From NCBI GenBank assembly GCA_016124755.1, contig WGNA01000007.1:124001-188000 (forward strand): a DNA stretch of 64,000 nt, written 5' to 3'. A program made the position numbers and the translations under genes. This document shows positions 27,292 through 36,318 of this stretch, piece by piece. The stretch is from Bacteroidota bacterium (GTDB taxonomy: Bacteria > Bacteroidota > Bacteroidia > NS11-12g > UBA9320). Below the pieces are notes generated by a model, which did not search any database, was not told the DNA's origin, and saw only the letters and a list, made by a program, of their open reading frames with translations. Position 1 is the stretch's first letter. The number at the start of each line of letters is the position of its first letter.

Positions 27292-28677
27292 TTATTGATG
27301 GTTATGCACGTGATTGTGCTCTTCGATCATTTTGTAGAAATCCTCAATGCTGATCTCAGATTCCTGAATGGTAATCAGTTCCTTAATTTTCTCGGTAACC
27401 TTGCGGTCAACGGCAATATCGCGGATGCGCTTCATATAGTTTTGCTCCTCGCGGTTCTTTTGCTCAAAATAACGAAGGGTTTCCAAATCCGGATTTCCCA
27501 GTCCGTATTGTCGGAGCATCTGAGCCGTGTATCCCAGAGAAACCTGATTGAGATCTTCCTCGGTTACCTGCAACTGATATTGCTCGATCACTTTTTCTGT
27601 GATCAATTGATTTTTTAATGCCGATGATTCAGTCTCATAGCGATCGTCAACATTTTCATCGTTGTATTGATCTTCGTAAGATTTGATGAGCCATCTCTTC
27701 AGAAATTCATCCGGCAATTCGAATGTGTGTTTGTCTTGTATGAGATGAGAAATCGAATGATCTAATTGATTCTCTGCTTCAGATGCATAATAGGTTTCGA
27801 GATTCTCCCGGATTTTTTGTCTGAATTCTTCTTCAGTTGTAACCGCATCTTTCCCGAACATCTGATCATACAATTCCTGATTAATTTCAGCAGGTTCGAA
27901 ACGCTTCAGTTCTGTAATCGTAAAGCGGAATTCGCGGTTAAGATCGCTCAAACCTTCCTCAGGCATTTCCAGTGTTCGACCCAAAACCTTGTTGTTGTCG
28001 TTGAAGAATTTGAAAACGTCAACTACAACCGAATCTCCCACCTTTTTATTCATCATCGAATTGCGGAGTTCGTCGTCTTTAATCATTTCCAAAAGAACGG
28101 TCGATTCTTTTTCCGCTACACCTCCTTCCAATGGTTCACCGTTCGCATCAAGTTCAGTGAGCATTCCTTTCACACTGTCCTGATCACTTCCGGTTTCCTC
28201 GATGTCGGTCATCTTGCCACTTCGGCGACGGTTGTTTTCAATTTCTTCATCGATGTCTTTGTCCGTGATTGTAATTCGGTAACGGGTTAAAACATCTTTA
28301 TCGCTGATGTTGAGTTCAAACTTCGGTGCAAGACCCAAATCAAAATAGAAAGTAAAATCGGTCGGATTGTCGAAGTCCATTTCGGCTTCTTTGTCTTTTG
28401 CGGCTAGTGGCTGCCCTAAAACATCAATTTTATTTTCGGTTAAATACTGATACAAAGTGTCGCTTGCCATTCGGTTGATTTCCTCAACCAGCATCGCTTT
28501 GCCAACGAGTTTTTTCACCATAGCCATCGGAGCGGTTCCGGGTCTGAAACCGGGAATCCGGGCATTTTTTCGATACTTCTTTAATTCGCTTTCGACTTTT
28601 GGCTGGTAGTCTTCCGGGGCAAATTCAATGGTCAGAAGGGCATTCAGAGCATCCTTCTCTTCAAATTTTACATTCAC
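27292..28677 (-). CDS. tig: Trigger factor, ribosome-associated chaperone
   Basis: Trigger factor binds the ribosome exit tunnel and shields nascent chains. The start is placed at the GTG at 28677, giving MNVKFEEKDALNALLTIEF, the usual family start. The frame continues to a TTG at 28719, inside an inverted repeat. The ribosome-binding domain carries the signature KNARIPGFRPGTAP, close to the classical GFRxGKxP. A divergent PPIase-like middle and a long helical C-terminal domain follow. Length is 461 aa. The C-terminus is His/Asn-rich (EEHNHVHNHQ). It lies upstream of clpP, as in many bacteria. Confidence 0.92.
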   Translation of the reverse strand: MNVKFEEKDALNALLTIEFAPEDYQPKVESELKKYRKNARIPGFRPGTAPMAMVKKLVGKAMLVEEINRMASDTLYQYLTENKIDVLGQPLAAKDKEAEMDFDNPTDFTFYFDLGLAPKFELNISDKDVLTRYRITITDKDIDEEIENNRRRSGKMTDIEETGSDQDSVKGMLTELDANGEPLEGGVAEKESTVLLEMIKDDELRNSMMNKKVGDSVVVDVFKFFNDNNKVLGRTLEMPEEGLSDLNREFRFTITELKRFEPAEINQELYDQMFGKDAVTTEEEFRQKIRENLETYYASEAENQLDHSISHLIQDKHTFELPDEFLKRWLIKSYEDQYNDENVDDRYETESSALKNQLITEKVIEQYQLQVTEEDLNQVSLGYTAQMLRQYGLGNPDLETLRYFEQKNREEQNYMKRIRDIAVDRKVTEKIKELITIQESEISIEDFYKMIEEHNHVHNHQ

Positions 28678-28704
28678 TGATGATACAGAACTTAGATCAA
28701 AGAT

Positions 28705-28719
28705 TTGTCGTTTCGACAA
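28705..28719. promoter_or_regulatory. Perfect inverted repeat between tRNA-Leu and tig
   Basis: TTGTCG-TTT-CGACAA is a 15-bp perfect inverted repeat lying 8 bp after the tRNA 3' end and about 28 bp before the tig GTG. It could end the tRNA transcript or serve as an operator for tig. There is no T-run. Confidence 0.4.
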
Positions 28720-28727
28720 GTATGAAG

Positions 28728-28809
28728 TGCGGGTGAAGGGACTCGAACCCCCACGCGGTTAAGCACCAGATCCTAAGTCTGGCGTGTCTACCAATTTCAC
28801 CACACCCGC
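28728..28809 (-). tRNA. tRNA-Leu (anticodon TAG)
   Basis: The 82-nt cloverleaf reads GCGGGTG...CACCCGC plus discriminator A, with an anticodon stem-loop CCAGA-CTTAGGA-TCTGG (anticodon TAG), a variable arm, and a T-loop GGTTCGAGTCC. The 3' CCA is not encoded. Confidence 0.95.
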
Positions 28810-28875
28810 AATAAGGGCTGCAAAATTAACATCTCTTCCTTCATGTGCAACCTGTGTTTTTGAATTGACCAAAAT

Positions 28876-28907
28876 AAAAAAGGCTTCCGTGTCGGGAAGC
28901 CTTTTTT
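28876..28907 (-). terminator. Intrinsic terminator of the secreted BNR protein gene
   Basis: A 13-bp perfect stem (AAAAAAGGCTTCC and its complement) with a 6-nt loop has a T-run on the minus strand. It lies 20 bp past the stop at 28927. Confidence 0.9.
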
Positions 28908-28926
28908 CTATATCTGAAGGAAGTTC

Positions 28927-30876
28927 TTAGTGAACTACATTCATTGATTTAGTAACCTGATTAGTTGAAGATTTCAACGTATAGAAATAAATACCGTTGC
29001 TAAGATCACTACCATCAATTTCCAATTGGTGATTTCCGGCATTCATCTGACCATAGCTGATTTCTTTCACTACTTTTCCGCTTGCGTCGGTTACAGTGCA
29101 AGTGAGATCTGAAGTGTTTCTCAGGTAAATAATTACACTGGTCGCCCCACTGAATGGGTTCGGGTAATTCTGGCTTACAACAAAAACCTTTGCATCTTTT
29201 TCAACCGGATTTGCAGAAAGCGTATGCTGACCCAAATTTCTTTCTTTGATATCCTGAACCGGAATCGCAGCATACATTATCTGGTTTTCAACGTCGGGGT
29301 GAAGACCTGAGTTACCATTGTTCTGAAGATTGGTTCCCGGATGAACATCCATTTGGAAAACAAATCTTACGAAATCGTCTGTTCTCTTGGTTAAACATGC
29401 GAATACACATTCTTTGTATCGCTCCTGAGTTGCATTTTGAGTTACTGCCCATGTTTCGCCGTCATCTTCAGAATATGAAATATGAACATCGCGGAAGTTC
29501 GCACCGTAATCGTGATAGAACAATTCAACCGGACAATCGTATGTCACATAAATAGTATTGTTCGCATCAACCGAAAGACTTGGGTGAGTTGAGATACTGG
29601 TACTTCCATATCTCGCGGCGTATGAAAGACCACCGGAAGGATTTCCATCTGATCCCATGCTGTTGGTTGTTTCTTCAGAGATATCGTAAAGAGTTCCACC
29701 CGACGTTCCGCTTCCATCCATATCGATCGGAGTACCGCATGATACGATGGTATCAGTGTTTTCAGACCAGTGAAAAAGATTGTAGAACTGAGGAATCGAC
29801 ATAAACTCATCGGTAGTGTCTTCGTCGTAAACGCCCAACATTCCGAAAGCAACGTGAACGTCGTTGTTGTTGTCGATTAATACATCGATGGAGCCATCGT
29901 TCATGGTTTGATTGTCTGCCTGAGGAATTAATTTGCTTCCCCATTCAAAAGCTCCGTAAGGGAAGCTGTCAATCATAATTTTTTCCCAGGTGTCACCATT
30001 GTCCATCGACTTCCACAAAGCAAGATCTTTGGTGGTTCCGCCGATTACAATTGCAACAACAGAATCGCGCACGTCGATGGCGTATGTATCGCCGCCTCCT
30101 GCAAGATATCGGGTTGAGTCGTAACCGGGAAGAAGGATGTGCTGATCAACCCAGGTTTTTCCACCATCAAGAGATCTGGAATAGGTTGTTGGATTTTTGA
30201 TTCCACCGATTATTACATCCGGGAAATTATCATCCTGACCCGACATGTTATCAATTACGTGAAGGATGTCTCCGTTGTTCGCAGCTCTTGCCCAAATCGG
30301 ATCAATGGTTGTTCCGCTGAGTTTTTCAGGAGCCGAAGTCCAGTCGGTTTTTCCTTTTCCGGTGTTCTGTGTCATAATGAAACCTCCGTCATTAAAGTCG
30401 TGAGCCCATGTGTACACGTTTCCGTTTGCGAGTACTCCGATCGACGGCCAGCCGGTTCTGCTGGATTCGGTTCTTTTAGTCGGGAAAGATCCCCAACTGG
30501 TTCCGTCGTAATAATTAATACCGGTTCCGCGATCGTCCCAAACTGTACTTTGTGAGCCGCTGTAGGTCCACGCCATGGTAACAGTTCCGTCGTCGTGAAG
30601 TATTGCTCTTCTTCCAATAGATGCATTGGTTTGAAGATCGTAATACGTAATACCAATCTGAACGAAGTCGTAGACATCGGGTCTGAATTTTCCGAGACTT
30701 GAACTTCCTTCCTGTGATGGGGTAAAGGTTGAATTTGGACTCGCCGGTTCAACGGCCTGGGTTTGCTCAACAGTCATTTTACTATTGACTGTTTTCGGAT
30801 CGATTTGATCGCTCGTATTCTGGGCCATGGCATACGAAGCCGAACCCAAAATCATTAACAGTAACGATTTCTTCAT
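28927..30876 (-). CDS. Secreted sialidase-like (BNR repeat) protein with T9SS sorting domain
   Basis: This exported protein probably works at or outside the cell surface. The 649-aa chain has a signal peptide (about 1-19, ending AMAQ) and a beta-propeller-like body with Asp-box repeats: SLDGGKTW (235-242), SMDNGDTW (290-297) and SEDDGETW (469-476). A type A T9SS sorting domain closes it (NYPNPF at 570, then ASGKVVKEI and NGIYFYTLKSS). Asp-boxes occur in sialidases and also in non-catalytic propellers. The arginine triad of sialidases is not evident, so no enzymatic activity is claimed. It has its own promoter and terminator. Confidence 0.85.
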   Translation of the reverse strand: MKKSLLLMILGSASYAMAQNTSDQIDPKTVNSKMTVEQTQAVEPASPNSTFTPSQEGSSSLGKFRPDVYDFVQIGITYYDLQTNASIGRRAILHDDGTVTMAWTYSGSQSTVWDDRGTGINYYDGTSWGSFPTKRTESSRTGWPSIGVLANGNVYTWAHDFNDGGFIMTQNTGKGKTDWTSAPEKLSGTTIDPIWARAANNGDILHVIDNMSGQDDNFPDVIIGGIKNPTTYSRSLDGGKTWVDQHILLPGYDSTRYLAGGGDTYAIDVRDSVVAIVIGGTTKDLALWKSMDNGDTWEKIMIDSFPYGAFEWGSKLIPQADNQTMNDGSIDVLIDNNNDVHVAFGMLGVYDEDTTDEFMSIPQFYNLFHWSENTDTIVSCGTPIDMDGSGTSGGTLYDISEETTNSMGSDGNPSGGLSYAARYGSTSISTHPSLSVDANNTIYVTYDCPVELFYHDYGANFRDVHISYSEDDGETWAVTQNATQERYKECVFACLTKRTDDFVRFVFQMDVHPGTNLQNNGNSGLHPDVENQIMYAAIPVQDIKERNLGQHTLSANPVEKDAKVFVVSQNYPNPFSGATSVIIYLRNTSDLTCTVTDASGKVVKEISYGQMNAGNHQLEIDGSDLSNGIYFYTLKSSTNQVTKSMNVVH

Positions 30877-30943
30877 TTTGATTCTAATTCTTTAACTCAA
30901 TTTTTACGCTGGGGTAATGCCGGATAGCGCTCTACCCGGTCGA

Positions 30944-30975
30944 CAAATCTAAAAATTACTTAATGATTCTGACAA
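30944..30975 (-). promoter_or_regulatory. Promoter of the BNR protein gene
   Basis: On the minus strand a TTG (30975-30973), 21 nt, then TAGATTTG (30951-30944) match the Bacteroidota -33/-7 pattern. The -33 lies inside the end of holA. The transcript would have a leader of about 65 nt containing the near-palindrome GGTAGAGCGCTATCC. Confidence 0.55.
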
Positions 30976-31960
30976 CCAATTCTGTCAAAAGTTCGTTTTC
31001 GCTGGCACTGCCGCCGGTCATTCCTTTCATCCTCAGATCAAATTCATGAAACAAATTAAAAATCCGGGGCATCTCTCCTCTGGGATATTTTTTTGAAGCG
31101 TGAATGTATTCGTCTACAAAATACGGGTTTAGCCCAAGTGCTGAAGCTATTGCCGACTTATTCGCCGGAGGAAGAAAATGTACCTGATGAATTTTTCGGA
31201 AATAATTGAACATATTGGTCATCACCAAAACCAACGGATTGTCTTTCGGATTAGAATTAAAAAAGCGAACAATCTCTAATGCTTTTGATCGGTTCTTCTC
31301 TCCCAGACTTCGGTTTAGTTCAAAAATGTTGTATTCCTTGTTTAGCCCCGTGTGCTTCGAAATATCATCCAAAGCTATTTCCGTTCGGCCTCCCATATTC
31401 GCCTGAATCTTCTCCAACTCACCGGCAATAATTTCTAATTGAGTGCCGGTCGAATGCACCAATAACTCCAATGCCGCCGGATGAATGGTTAATCCCATGG
31501 TCTGGAGATGAGCTTTCAACCATGCATTCATGTCTTTGTCTTTAAGACGTTCTGCTGTTAAAAGTCCATGATTCTTTAATGCCTTCCCGAGCTTGGTGGC
31601 TTTGTTTATTTTTTTGCCTTTATATAATATTACTAAGACTGTTGTTGGAACAATGTGATCCAGATAATTGAGGAGCAACTCAATATCCCGCATCACCTGA
31701 GCTTCCCGAACGATAATTACCTGATGATTTGCCATCATCGGGAATCGTCGGGCAGCGGTAACTATGTCGAGCATTTTCACATCCCGACCATAAAAGATCT
31801 GCTGATTAAAACCTCTTTCCCCTTCGGTTAAAACGGTTTCCTCAAGTGTGTCTGCAACCTTGTCTATAAAGTAAGTTTCATCCCCTTCAAGAAAGTAGAC
31901 AGGCAAAAATTTCCGTTTCCGGATATCCGACATTAATGCATTAAACTGGGGCAACGACAT
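30956..31960 (-). CDS. holA: DNA polymerase III subunit delta
   Basis: HolA is the clamp-loader delta subunit, which opens the beta sliding clamp. The 334-aa protein has the delta N-terminal pattern FLPVYFLEGDETYFIDKVADTLEE, a degenerate AAA+ core (MMANHQVIIVREAQ), and helical C-terminal features (LNKEYNIFELNRSLGEKNRSKAL, NPLVLVMTNMFNYFRKI). It is divergent from the small HsdR-N-like gene, an arrangement common in Bacteroidota. Confidence 0.92.
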   Translation of the reverse strand: MSLPQFNALMSDIRKRKFLPVYFLEGDETYFIDKVADTLEETVLTEGERGFNQQIFYGRDVKMLDIVTAARRFPMMANHQVIIVREAQVMRDIELLLNYLDHIVPTTVLVILYKGKKINKATKLGKALKNHGLLTAERLKDKDMNAWLKAHLQTMGLTIHPAALELLVHSTGTQLEIIAGELEKIQANMGGRTEIALDDISKHTGLNKEYNIFELNRSLGEKNRSKALEIVRFFNSNPKDNPLVLVMTNMFNYFRKIHQVHFLPPANKSAIASALGLNPYFVDEYIHASKKYPRGEMPRIFNLFHEFDLRMKGMTGGSASENELLTELVVRIIK

Positions 31961-32011
31961 GTTTACTCAATCTTTCTTTGAAGGCGTTGGCTTTCGTAAT
32001 AAAATTGCCGG

Positions 32012-32461
32012 GTGCAATTTAACTGGGAAAGTATCGGCATTAAAATACGTGTTGAAAAAAACGGGATATATATTTTCGATCCTTACCGCAAGAAATACAT
32101 ACTCGCAACTCCCGAAGAAGAAGTGCGGCAATACACACTTTTCAGACTTACCACACAACTTAATTACCCGGCTAATTCCATTGCAGTGGAACGACAGATT
32201 CAATACGGTTCCCGGGTAAAGCGATTCGACATTTTGGTTTATGCAGACGGAAAACCTTTTCTGCTAATAGAATGTAAGGCTCCGCATATTGAACTTTCAG
32301 ACAAGACATTTGCTCAAGCCGGGGAGTACAATCACGTTCTTAAAGTTCCGTTTATCGCCATCACAAACGGAAGGCAATTAATCTGTGCAGCCTTTGATAA
32401 TGTTGAGAAAACACACCATTTTCTGCCTGATTTCCCCGCCTATAACCGTGTCAGCAATTAG
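32012..32461 (+). CDS. Stand-alone HsdR N-terminal-like (PD-(D/E)XK) nuclease domain protein
   Basis: The 149-aa protein resembles only the N-terminal nuclease domain of type I restriction HsdR subunits. A PD-(D/E)XK-type site is visible as D73 in KRFDILVY and E87-x-K89 in FLLIECKAP, with Glu60 upstream. No helicase domain, HsdM or HsdS follows, so it is not a restriction system by itself. The start is a GTG giving MQFNWESIGI. Such single-domain proteins are widespread in Bacteroidota next to holA. Their role is unknown, and a link to DNA replication or repair is only suggested by the neighbour. Confidence 0.82.
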   Translation: MQFNWESIGIKIRVEKNGIYIFDPYRKKYILATPEEEVRQYTLFRLTTQLNYPANSIAVERQIQYGSRVKRFDILVYADGKPFLLIECKAPHIELSDKTFAQAGEYNHVLKVPFIAITNGRQLICAAFDNVEKTHHFLPDFPAYNRVSN

Positions 32462-32463
32462 GT

Positions 32464-32471
32464 TATTTTTG
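32464..32471 (+). promoter_or_regulatory. Candidate -7 element for nhaD
   Basis: TATTTTTG is an exact TAnnTTTG match 16 bp before the nhaD ATG. Confidence 0.5.
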
Positions 32472-32487
32472 CCGCAAATTTTAAAGA

Positions 32488-33849
32488 ATGGAAATCCTAA
32501 TTATTGTCGTTTTCGTACTGGGATATATTGCCATTGCCACCGAGCATAATATCAAAGTGGATAAAGCGGCATCTGCCCTTATAACCGGAATGCTGTGCTG
32601 GGCAATCTTTGTTTTTTCCAATACCGGAATTCACGGACACGAATTACAGGAACTCATTGAAAACGGAACCGGTCATGGCGGACATGGAGGATTGAAAAAT
32701 CACCTCTTCGATATTGCCAATATTCTGTTCTTCCTGATGGGCGCCATGACGATTGTTGAGCTGGTTGATGCTCACGAAGGATTTTCCGTTATCACCGATC
32801 GAATTTCTACCACCAGCGCAGTGAAACTAATATGGATTATTTCCATTCTTACTTTTTTCCTTTCTGCTGTTCTCGATAACCTTACGACTACCATTGTAAT
32901 GATTTCGCTTCTTAGAAAATTAGTGAAAGATCAGCACATGCGATGGTTCTTTACCGGTATGGTTGTAGTCGCGGCGAACGCGGGTGGAGCCTGGTCTCCG
33001 ATTGGTGACGTAACAACCACCATGCTTTGGATTAAAGGTAACCTTCCGGATGTTGGTGGAATGATCACCAAATTGTTGTTACCGAGTTTCCTTTCGATGG
33101 CAGTTCCGGTGGCCATTCTCAGCTATTCGTTGAGAGGTAAACAATTAGAAAGACCTTTAAAATCAGAAGGTGCCGAGCACTATACCAACCCTACTACCGG
33201 CTTCGAACGCAATCTCGTTTTTGCCATGGGAATCGGTGGATTGCTCTTCGTTCCTGTGTTTAAAACTGCCACACATCTCCCGCCTTTTATGGGAATGATG
33301 CTAAGCCTTGGTATTCTTTGGTTAACAACCGAAATTATTCACCGATCTAAAAACAGTGAATTAAAACAAGAGCTTTCTGTGATTGGTGTACTTCAAAAAA
33401 TTGACGTGGCAAGTGTGCTGTTTTTCCTCGGAATTTTATCAGCCGTGGCAGCACTTCAGGAAATCGGACACCTGAAAGCTCTTGCTCAAATGCTCGACAA
33501 ATCCATCGGGAATATTTACGCCATTAATGTGGTAATCGGATTTCTTTCTTCTGTGGTTGATAACGTACCATTGGTTGCGGCTGCCCAGGGAATGTACGCC
33601 GACAAAATGGCTATGGCTATGTCGGGTACAGAAGGACTTATAGATTTTGCTGCTTCCGGTAATTTCTGGTTGTTCCTGGCATACTGTGCCGGTGTGGGTG
33701 GAAGTACTTTGATTATTGGTTCAGCAGCAGGTGTTGCGGCCATGGGACTCGAACGAATCGATTTCTTCTGGTACTTTAAAAAGATTAGCTGGTTGGCGGC
33801 AATTGGCTATCTTTCCGGTGCACTCGTTTACTTCCTGATTTATTCGTAA
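32488..33849 (+). CDS. nhaD: Sodium:proton antiporter NhaD
   Basis: NhaD exports Na+ (and Li+) in exchange for protons across the inner membrane, giving salt and alkali tolerance. The 453-aa protein has about 11-13 membrane segments and an NhaD/ArsB-type ion transporter core. Characteristic stretches are FFLMGAMTIVELVDAHEGF, SAVLDNLTTTIVMISLLRKL, WSPIGDVTTTMLW and SSVVDNVPLVAAAQGM, the paired half-repeats with conserved Asp-Asn. An uncommon His/Gly-rich loop (GTGHGGHGG) lies at about residues 61-69. The glycosyltransferase gene follows 9 bp later. Confidence 0.92.
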   Translation: MEILIIVVFVLGYIAIATEHNIKVDKAASALITGMLCWAIFVFSNTGIHGHELQELIENGTGHGGHGGLKNHLFDIANILFFLMGAMTIVELVDAHEGFSVITDRISTTSAVKLIWIISILTFFLSAVLDNLTTTIVMISLLRKLVKDQHMRWFFTGMVVVAANAGGAWSPIGDVTTTMLWIKGNLPDVGGMITKLLLPSFLSMAVPVAILSYSLRGKQLERPLKSEGAEHYTNPTTGFERNLVFAMGIGGLLFVPVFKTATHLPPFMGMMLSLGILWLTTEIIHRSKNSELKQELSVIGVLQKIDVASVLFFLGILSAVAALQEIGHLKALAQMLDKSIGNIYAINVVIGFLSSVVDNVPLVAAAQGMYADKMAMAMSGTEGLIDFAASGNFWLFLAYCAGVGGSTLIIGSAAGVAAMGLERIDFFWYFKKISWLAAIGYLSGALVYFLIYS

Positions 33850-33858
33850 TCAACTGGT

Positions 33859-34614
33859 TTGCTCAACGGAAAAAAAATAGTTGTTGTTCTGCCGGCATAT
33901 AACGCCGAAAAAACACTCGAGGTAACCTATCGGGAAATTCCATCCGATCTGGTTGACGAAGTGGTTCTGGTAGATGATGCCAGCCGCGACGACACCGTGG
34001 AAGCCGGCAAAAAGCTTGGCATAAAACACATCGTTCGGCACGAAAAAAACCGGGGTTACGGCGGAAATCAAAAGAGCTGTTATACCAAAGCGCTGGAACT
34101 CGGAGCGGATATCATTATCATGCTTCATCCCGATTATCAGTACACGCCAAAACTTCTTCACTCCATGGCCGGCATTATCGCCAACGATGTTTATCCGGTT
34201 GTGTATGCTTCCCGAATTTTGGGAAAAGGTGCATTAAAAGGTGGAATGCCTATGTATAAATACATCGCAAATCGCATTTTAACACTGGCGCAAAACATCC
34301 TGATAAATCAGAAACTTTCGGAATATCACACCGGCTACCGCGCCTTTTCCTCAGAGGTTTTTAAGCATATCGACATCGAAGCGAACTCAGATGATTTTGT
34401 GTTTGATAATGAAATGACGGCTCAGGTTTTTTATGCCGGTTTTGAAATTGGTGAGGTTACCTGCCCGACAAAATATTTCGAAGAAGCTTCATCTATCAAC
34501 TTTAAAAGAAGCGTGAAATACGGACTCGGAGTGCTTCGGGTGAGTGTTCAGTACCGCCTTCAGAAATGGGGATTGGGAAATTTTAAGATATTCAGAAATC
34601 CGGTTAATACCTGA
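33859..34614 (+). CDS. Glycosyltransferase family 2 (DPM1-like)
   Basis: This GT-A fold glycosyltransferase probably transfers a sugar from a nucleotide donor to a lipid carrier at the cytoplasmic face of the membrane. The 251-aa sequence begins KKIVVVLPAYNAEKTL and has VVLVDDASRDDTV (nucleotide-binding Asp pair), HEKNRGYGGNQKSCY, and a DxD-like metal site in MLHPDYQY. No membrane segment is obvious. The start is a TTG 9 bp after nhaD. Polyprenol-phosphate mannosyl- or glucosyltransferase is the likeliest subgroup but the sugar is not known. Confidence 0.86.
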   Translation: MLNGKKIVVVLPAYNAEKTLEVTYREIPSDLVDEVVLVDDASRDDTVEAGKKLGIKHIVRHEKNRGYGGNQKSCYTKALELGADIIIMLHPDYQYTPKLLHSMAGIIANDVYPVVYASRILGKGALKGGMPMYKYIANRILTLAQNILINQKLSEYHTGYRAFSSEVFKHIDIEANSDDFVFDNEMTAQVFYAGFEIGEVTCPTKYFEEASSINFKRSVKYGLGVLRVSVQYRLQKWGLGNFKIFRNPVNT

Positions 34615-35072
34615 AATCCATTCCGGAATTTTATTCAGATTCAACAACCTAATACGACCTGCCCTTTTAGGAAAAGGAATTTCTGAAGTTTTGATTTGAG
34701 GTAGGTTCAGTTGAATAAATGTAAACGGACATTCGGAAAACGATCCGATAATTTCAACGAGTTATTGTGAACCATTTGTCCTGCATTGTTTAATATCATT
34801 TCCCCATTCCCGATTTCGCCGAACAGACATTTCCTTTTCTGAACACAAAGGGTGATGAAATAAAATGCAACCTTCGAATAATCATAACCTTTACGTCGTA
34901 TGCTTCTTCGATGACAAATCTTCGGATTGTAAGTAATGCCATAATTTCATCGGTTTCCCTTCTCATTGAACCGATGGCGTCGCCGGAAGATTTAAGTGTT
35001 TAAGATGTATGATTCAGAATTTCATTGATCGGATGTTGGAGTAAAATCTGTTTATCCGAAAATCAATTCGAA
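34615..35072. other. 458-bp intergenic stretch with a transposase remnant
   Basis: No intact gene. The centre holds a minus-strand remnant of a REP-associated tyrosine transposase (listed separately). A tandem AATCAATTCG direct repeat lies at 35061-35080, reaching into the end of the TPR gene. No clear terminator is seen. Confidence 0.7.
34707..34946 (-). pseudogene. REP-associated tyrosine transposase (Y1_Tnp) N-terminal remnant
   Basis: A minus-strand reading with no start codon gives NPKICHRRSIRRKGYDYS, then FYFITLCVQKRKCLFGEIGN, NGEMILNNAGQMV and RFPNVRLHLFN followed by a stop. This is the characteristic opening of the IS200-like REP-associated tyrosine transposase family. It stops just before the part where the HUH-type (PNHIHGI) metal-binding motif should appear. 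The frame is preceded by an in-frame TGA. About 80 residues of a normal 180-230 remain, and neither the catalytic HUH nor the Tyr is present, so it is dead. It is too short and lacks a start, hence easy to miss. Confidence 0.75.
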
Positions 35073-36086
35073 TCAATTCGCCTGACAATGTTCGAATCGG
35101 AAGTCTCCTGCCAGGTCTCCGGCATGCGACCAACTTTCACAGGCATTATCTTTTCGTCCCATATAATACTCGGCAATTCCTTTATTGAAATACGCCAATT
35201 CTGGATCGCTGAAATTCAAAGCCAGGCACTGTCGGAAGTCGGAATGTGCTTCCGGATATTTCCGCATTTGAAGAAGAAAGAACCCCTTATCAAACCAAAC
35301 CTGCGGCATGTTCGGACGAAGACTCAACGCTCTCGCGAGATCATCAACCGCTAATTCATACGATTCAATGGATCCGTAACACATTCCTCTGGCGATAAAT
35401 CCATCTGCATCTCCAGGGTGTGAAAGCAGATAAATGTTATAATCTTCAATCGCCTCAATATAGTGGTGCATATTTCTGTTGATTCCGGCTCTGAGCAGAT
35501 ACGCCTGTGATAATCCGGGTGCCAGTTGAATACATTTATTCGCATCGGCAATAGCGCCGGCCGAATCTTTCAATTTGAGTTTAACCTCGGATCGGGCAAG
35601 GTAACCTTCTGCATCACCCGGAGTAAGTTGAGCGACTTTTTTGTAATCTGTGTTGGCATCCGAATCCCGCTTCATCGCAATAAATAATTCTGCTCTTGCC
35701 AGATATCCCTGCGGATCAGTCGGGCGCTTCTGTATGTAATAATTAAAGTCGTTCAGCGCTAAAAGTTGATATCCCTGCGCCTCCTGAATCACTCCGCGAT
35801 TGAACCATGCCGTCGCCAGATTTGAGTCGAGAACAATTGCCGCATTGATATCTTTTAATGCCATATCGTACGTCTCAAGTTCGGCATAAACACTACCTCT
35901 GGCATAATAGGCTTTTGCCAAATACGGATCGATTTCAATTGCGGAAGTATAATCCCGGATAGCCCCGAGAGTATTGCCGTCTTCCATTTTATTATTTCCG
36001 CTCTGCATCCAGTCATCGGCGGTCTGAGCCTGAGCTAAAAAACAGGTTGCCATCGAAAGGCAAAGGCATATTCGTCGCAATTTCAT
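35073..36086 (-). CDS. Exported tetratricopeptide-repeat protein
   Basis: The 337-aa protein has a signal peptide (about 1-20, ending FLAQAQ) followed by about eight 34-residue TPR units from residue 25 to the end. An example is AIRDYTSAIEIDPYLAKAYY, then RGSVYAELETYDMALKDINA. It should act as a periplasmic or outer-membrane protein-protein scaffold. No other domain is visible and no partner is evident from the neighbours. The C-terminus ends with a pair of cysteines (NACESW...EHCQAN). A -7 element ends only 5 nt before the ATG, suggesting a nearly leaderless message. Confidence 0.85.
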   Translation of the reverse strand: MKLRRICLCLSMATCFLAQAQTADDWMQSGNNKMEDGNTLGAIRDYTSAIEIDPYLAKAYYARGSVYAELETYDMALKDINAAIVLDSNLATAWFNRGVIQEAQGYQLLALNDFNYYIQKRPTDPQGYLARAELFIAMKRDSDANTDYKKVAQLTPGDAEGYLARSEVKLKLKDSAGAIADANKCIQLAPGLSQAYLLRAGINRNMHHYIEAIEDYNIYLLSHPGDADGFIARGMCYGSIESYELAVDDLARALSLRPNMPQVWFDKGFFLLQMRKYPEAHSDFRQCLALNFSDPELAYFNKGIAEYYMGRKDNACESWSHAGDLAGDFRFEHCQAN

Positions 36087-36091
36087 GTTGA

Positions 36092-36099
36092 CAAAACTA
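36092..36099 (-). promoter_or_regulatory. Candidate -7 element for the TPR gene
   Basis: The minus strand reads TAGTTTTG, an exact TAnnTTTG match separated from the ATG by only TCAAC. Transcription would start at or within a few bases of the start codon. Confidence 0.5.
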
Positions 36100-36318
36100 T
36101 TGTGATGCGGCGGGCTTCTTGCCGCGAGTTATTCAACCCGGTTCAGGCTTGTATGCTGAATCGTACAAAAGATACCGGCAACTTTGGTTTAGTAAATTCC
36201 AAAGCGTTCTTAAAAATGGGATTCAACATTTTACCCGGATTGTATTTCACTTTAATGAATTTAATCTGTCTTTGCCCCTGACGACTATTTTTGAGCGGTC
36301 TTCATTCAGGTTTAAAAC

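Noticed and set aside
30961-30990. TTCTGACAA...TTCTGTCAA repeat at the end of holA, similar to the miaB operator
   Set aside because: The spacing differs (about 9 nt instead of 3) and it lies inside coding sequence, so chance is likely.
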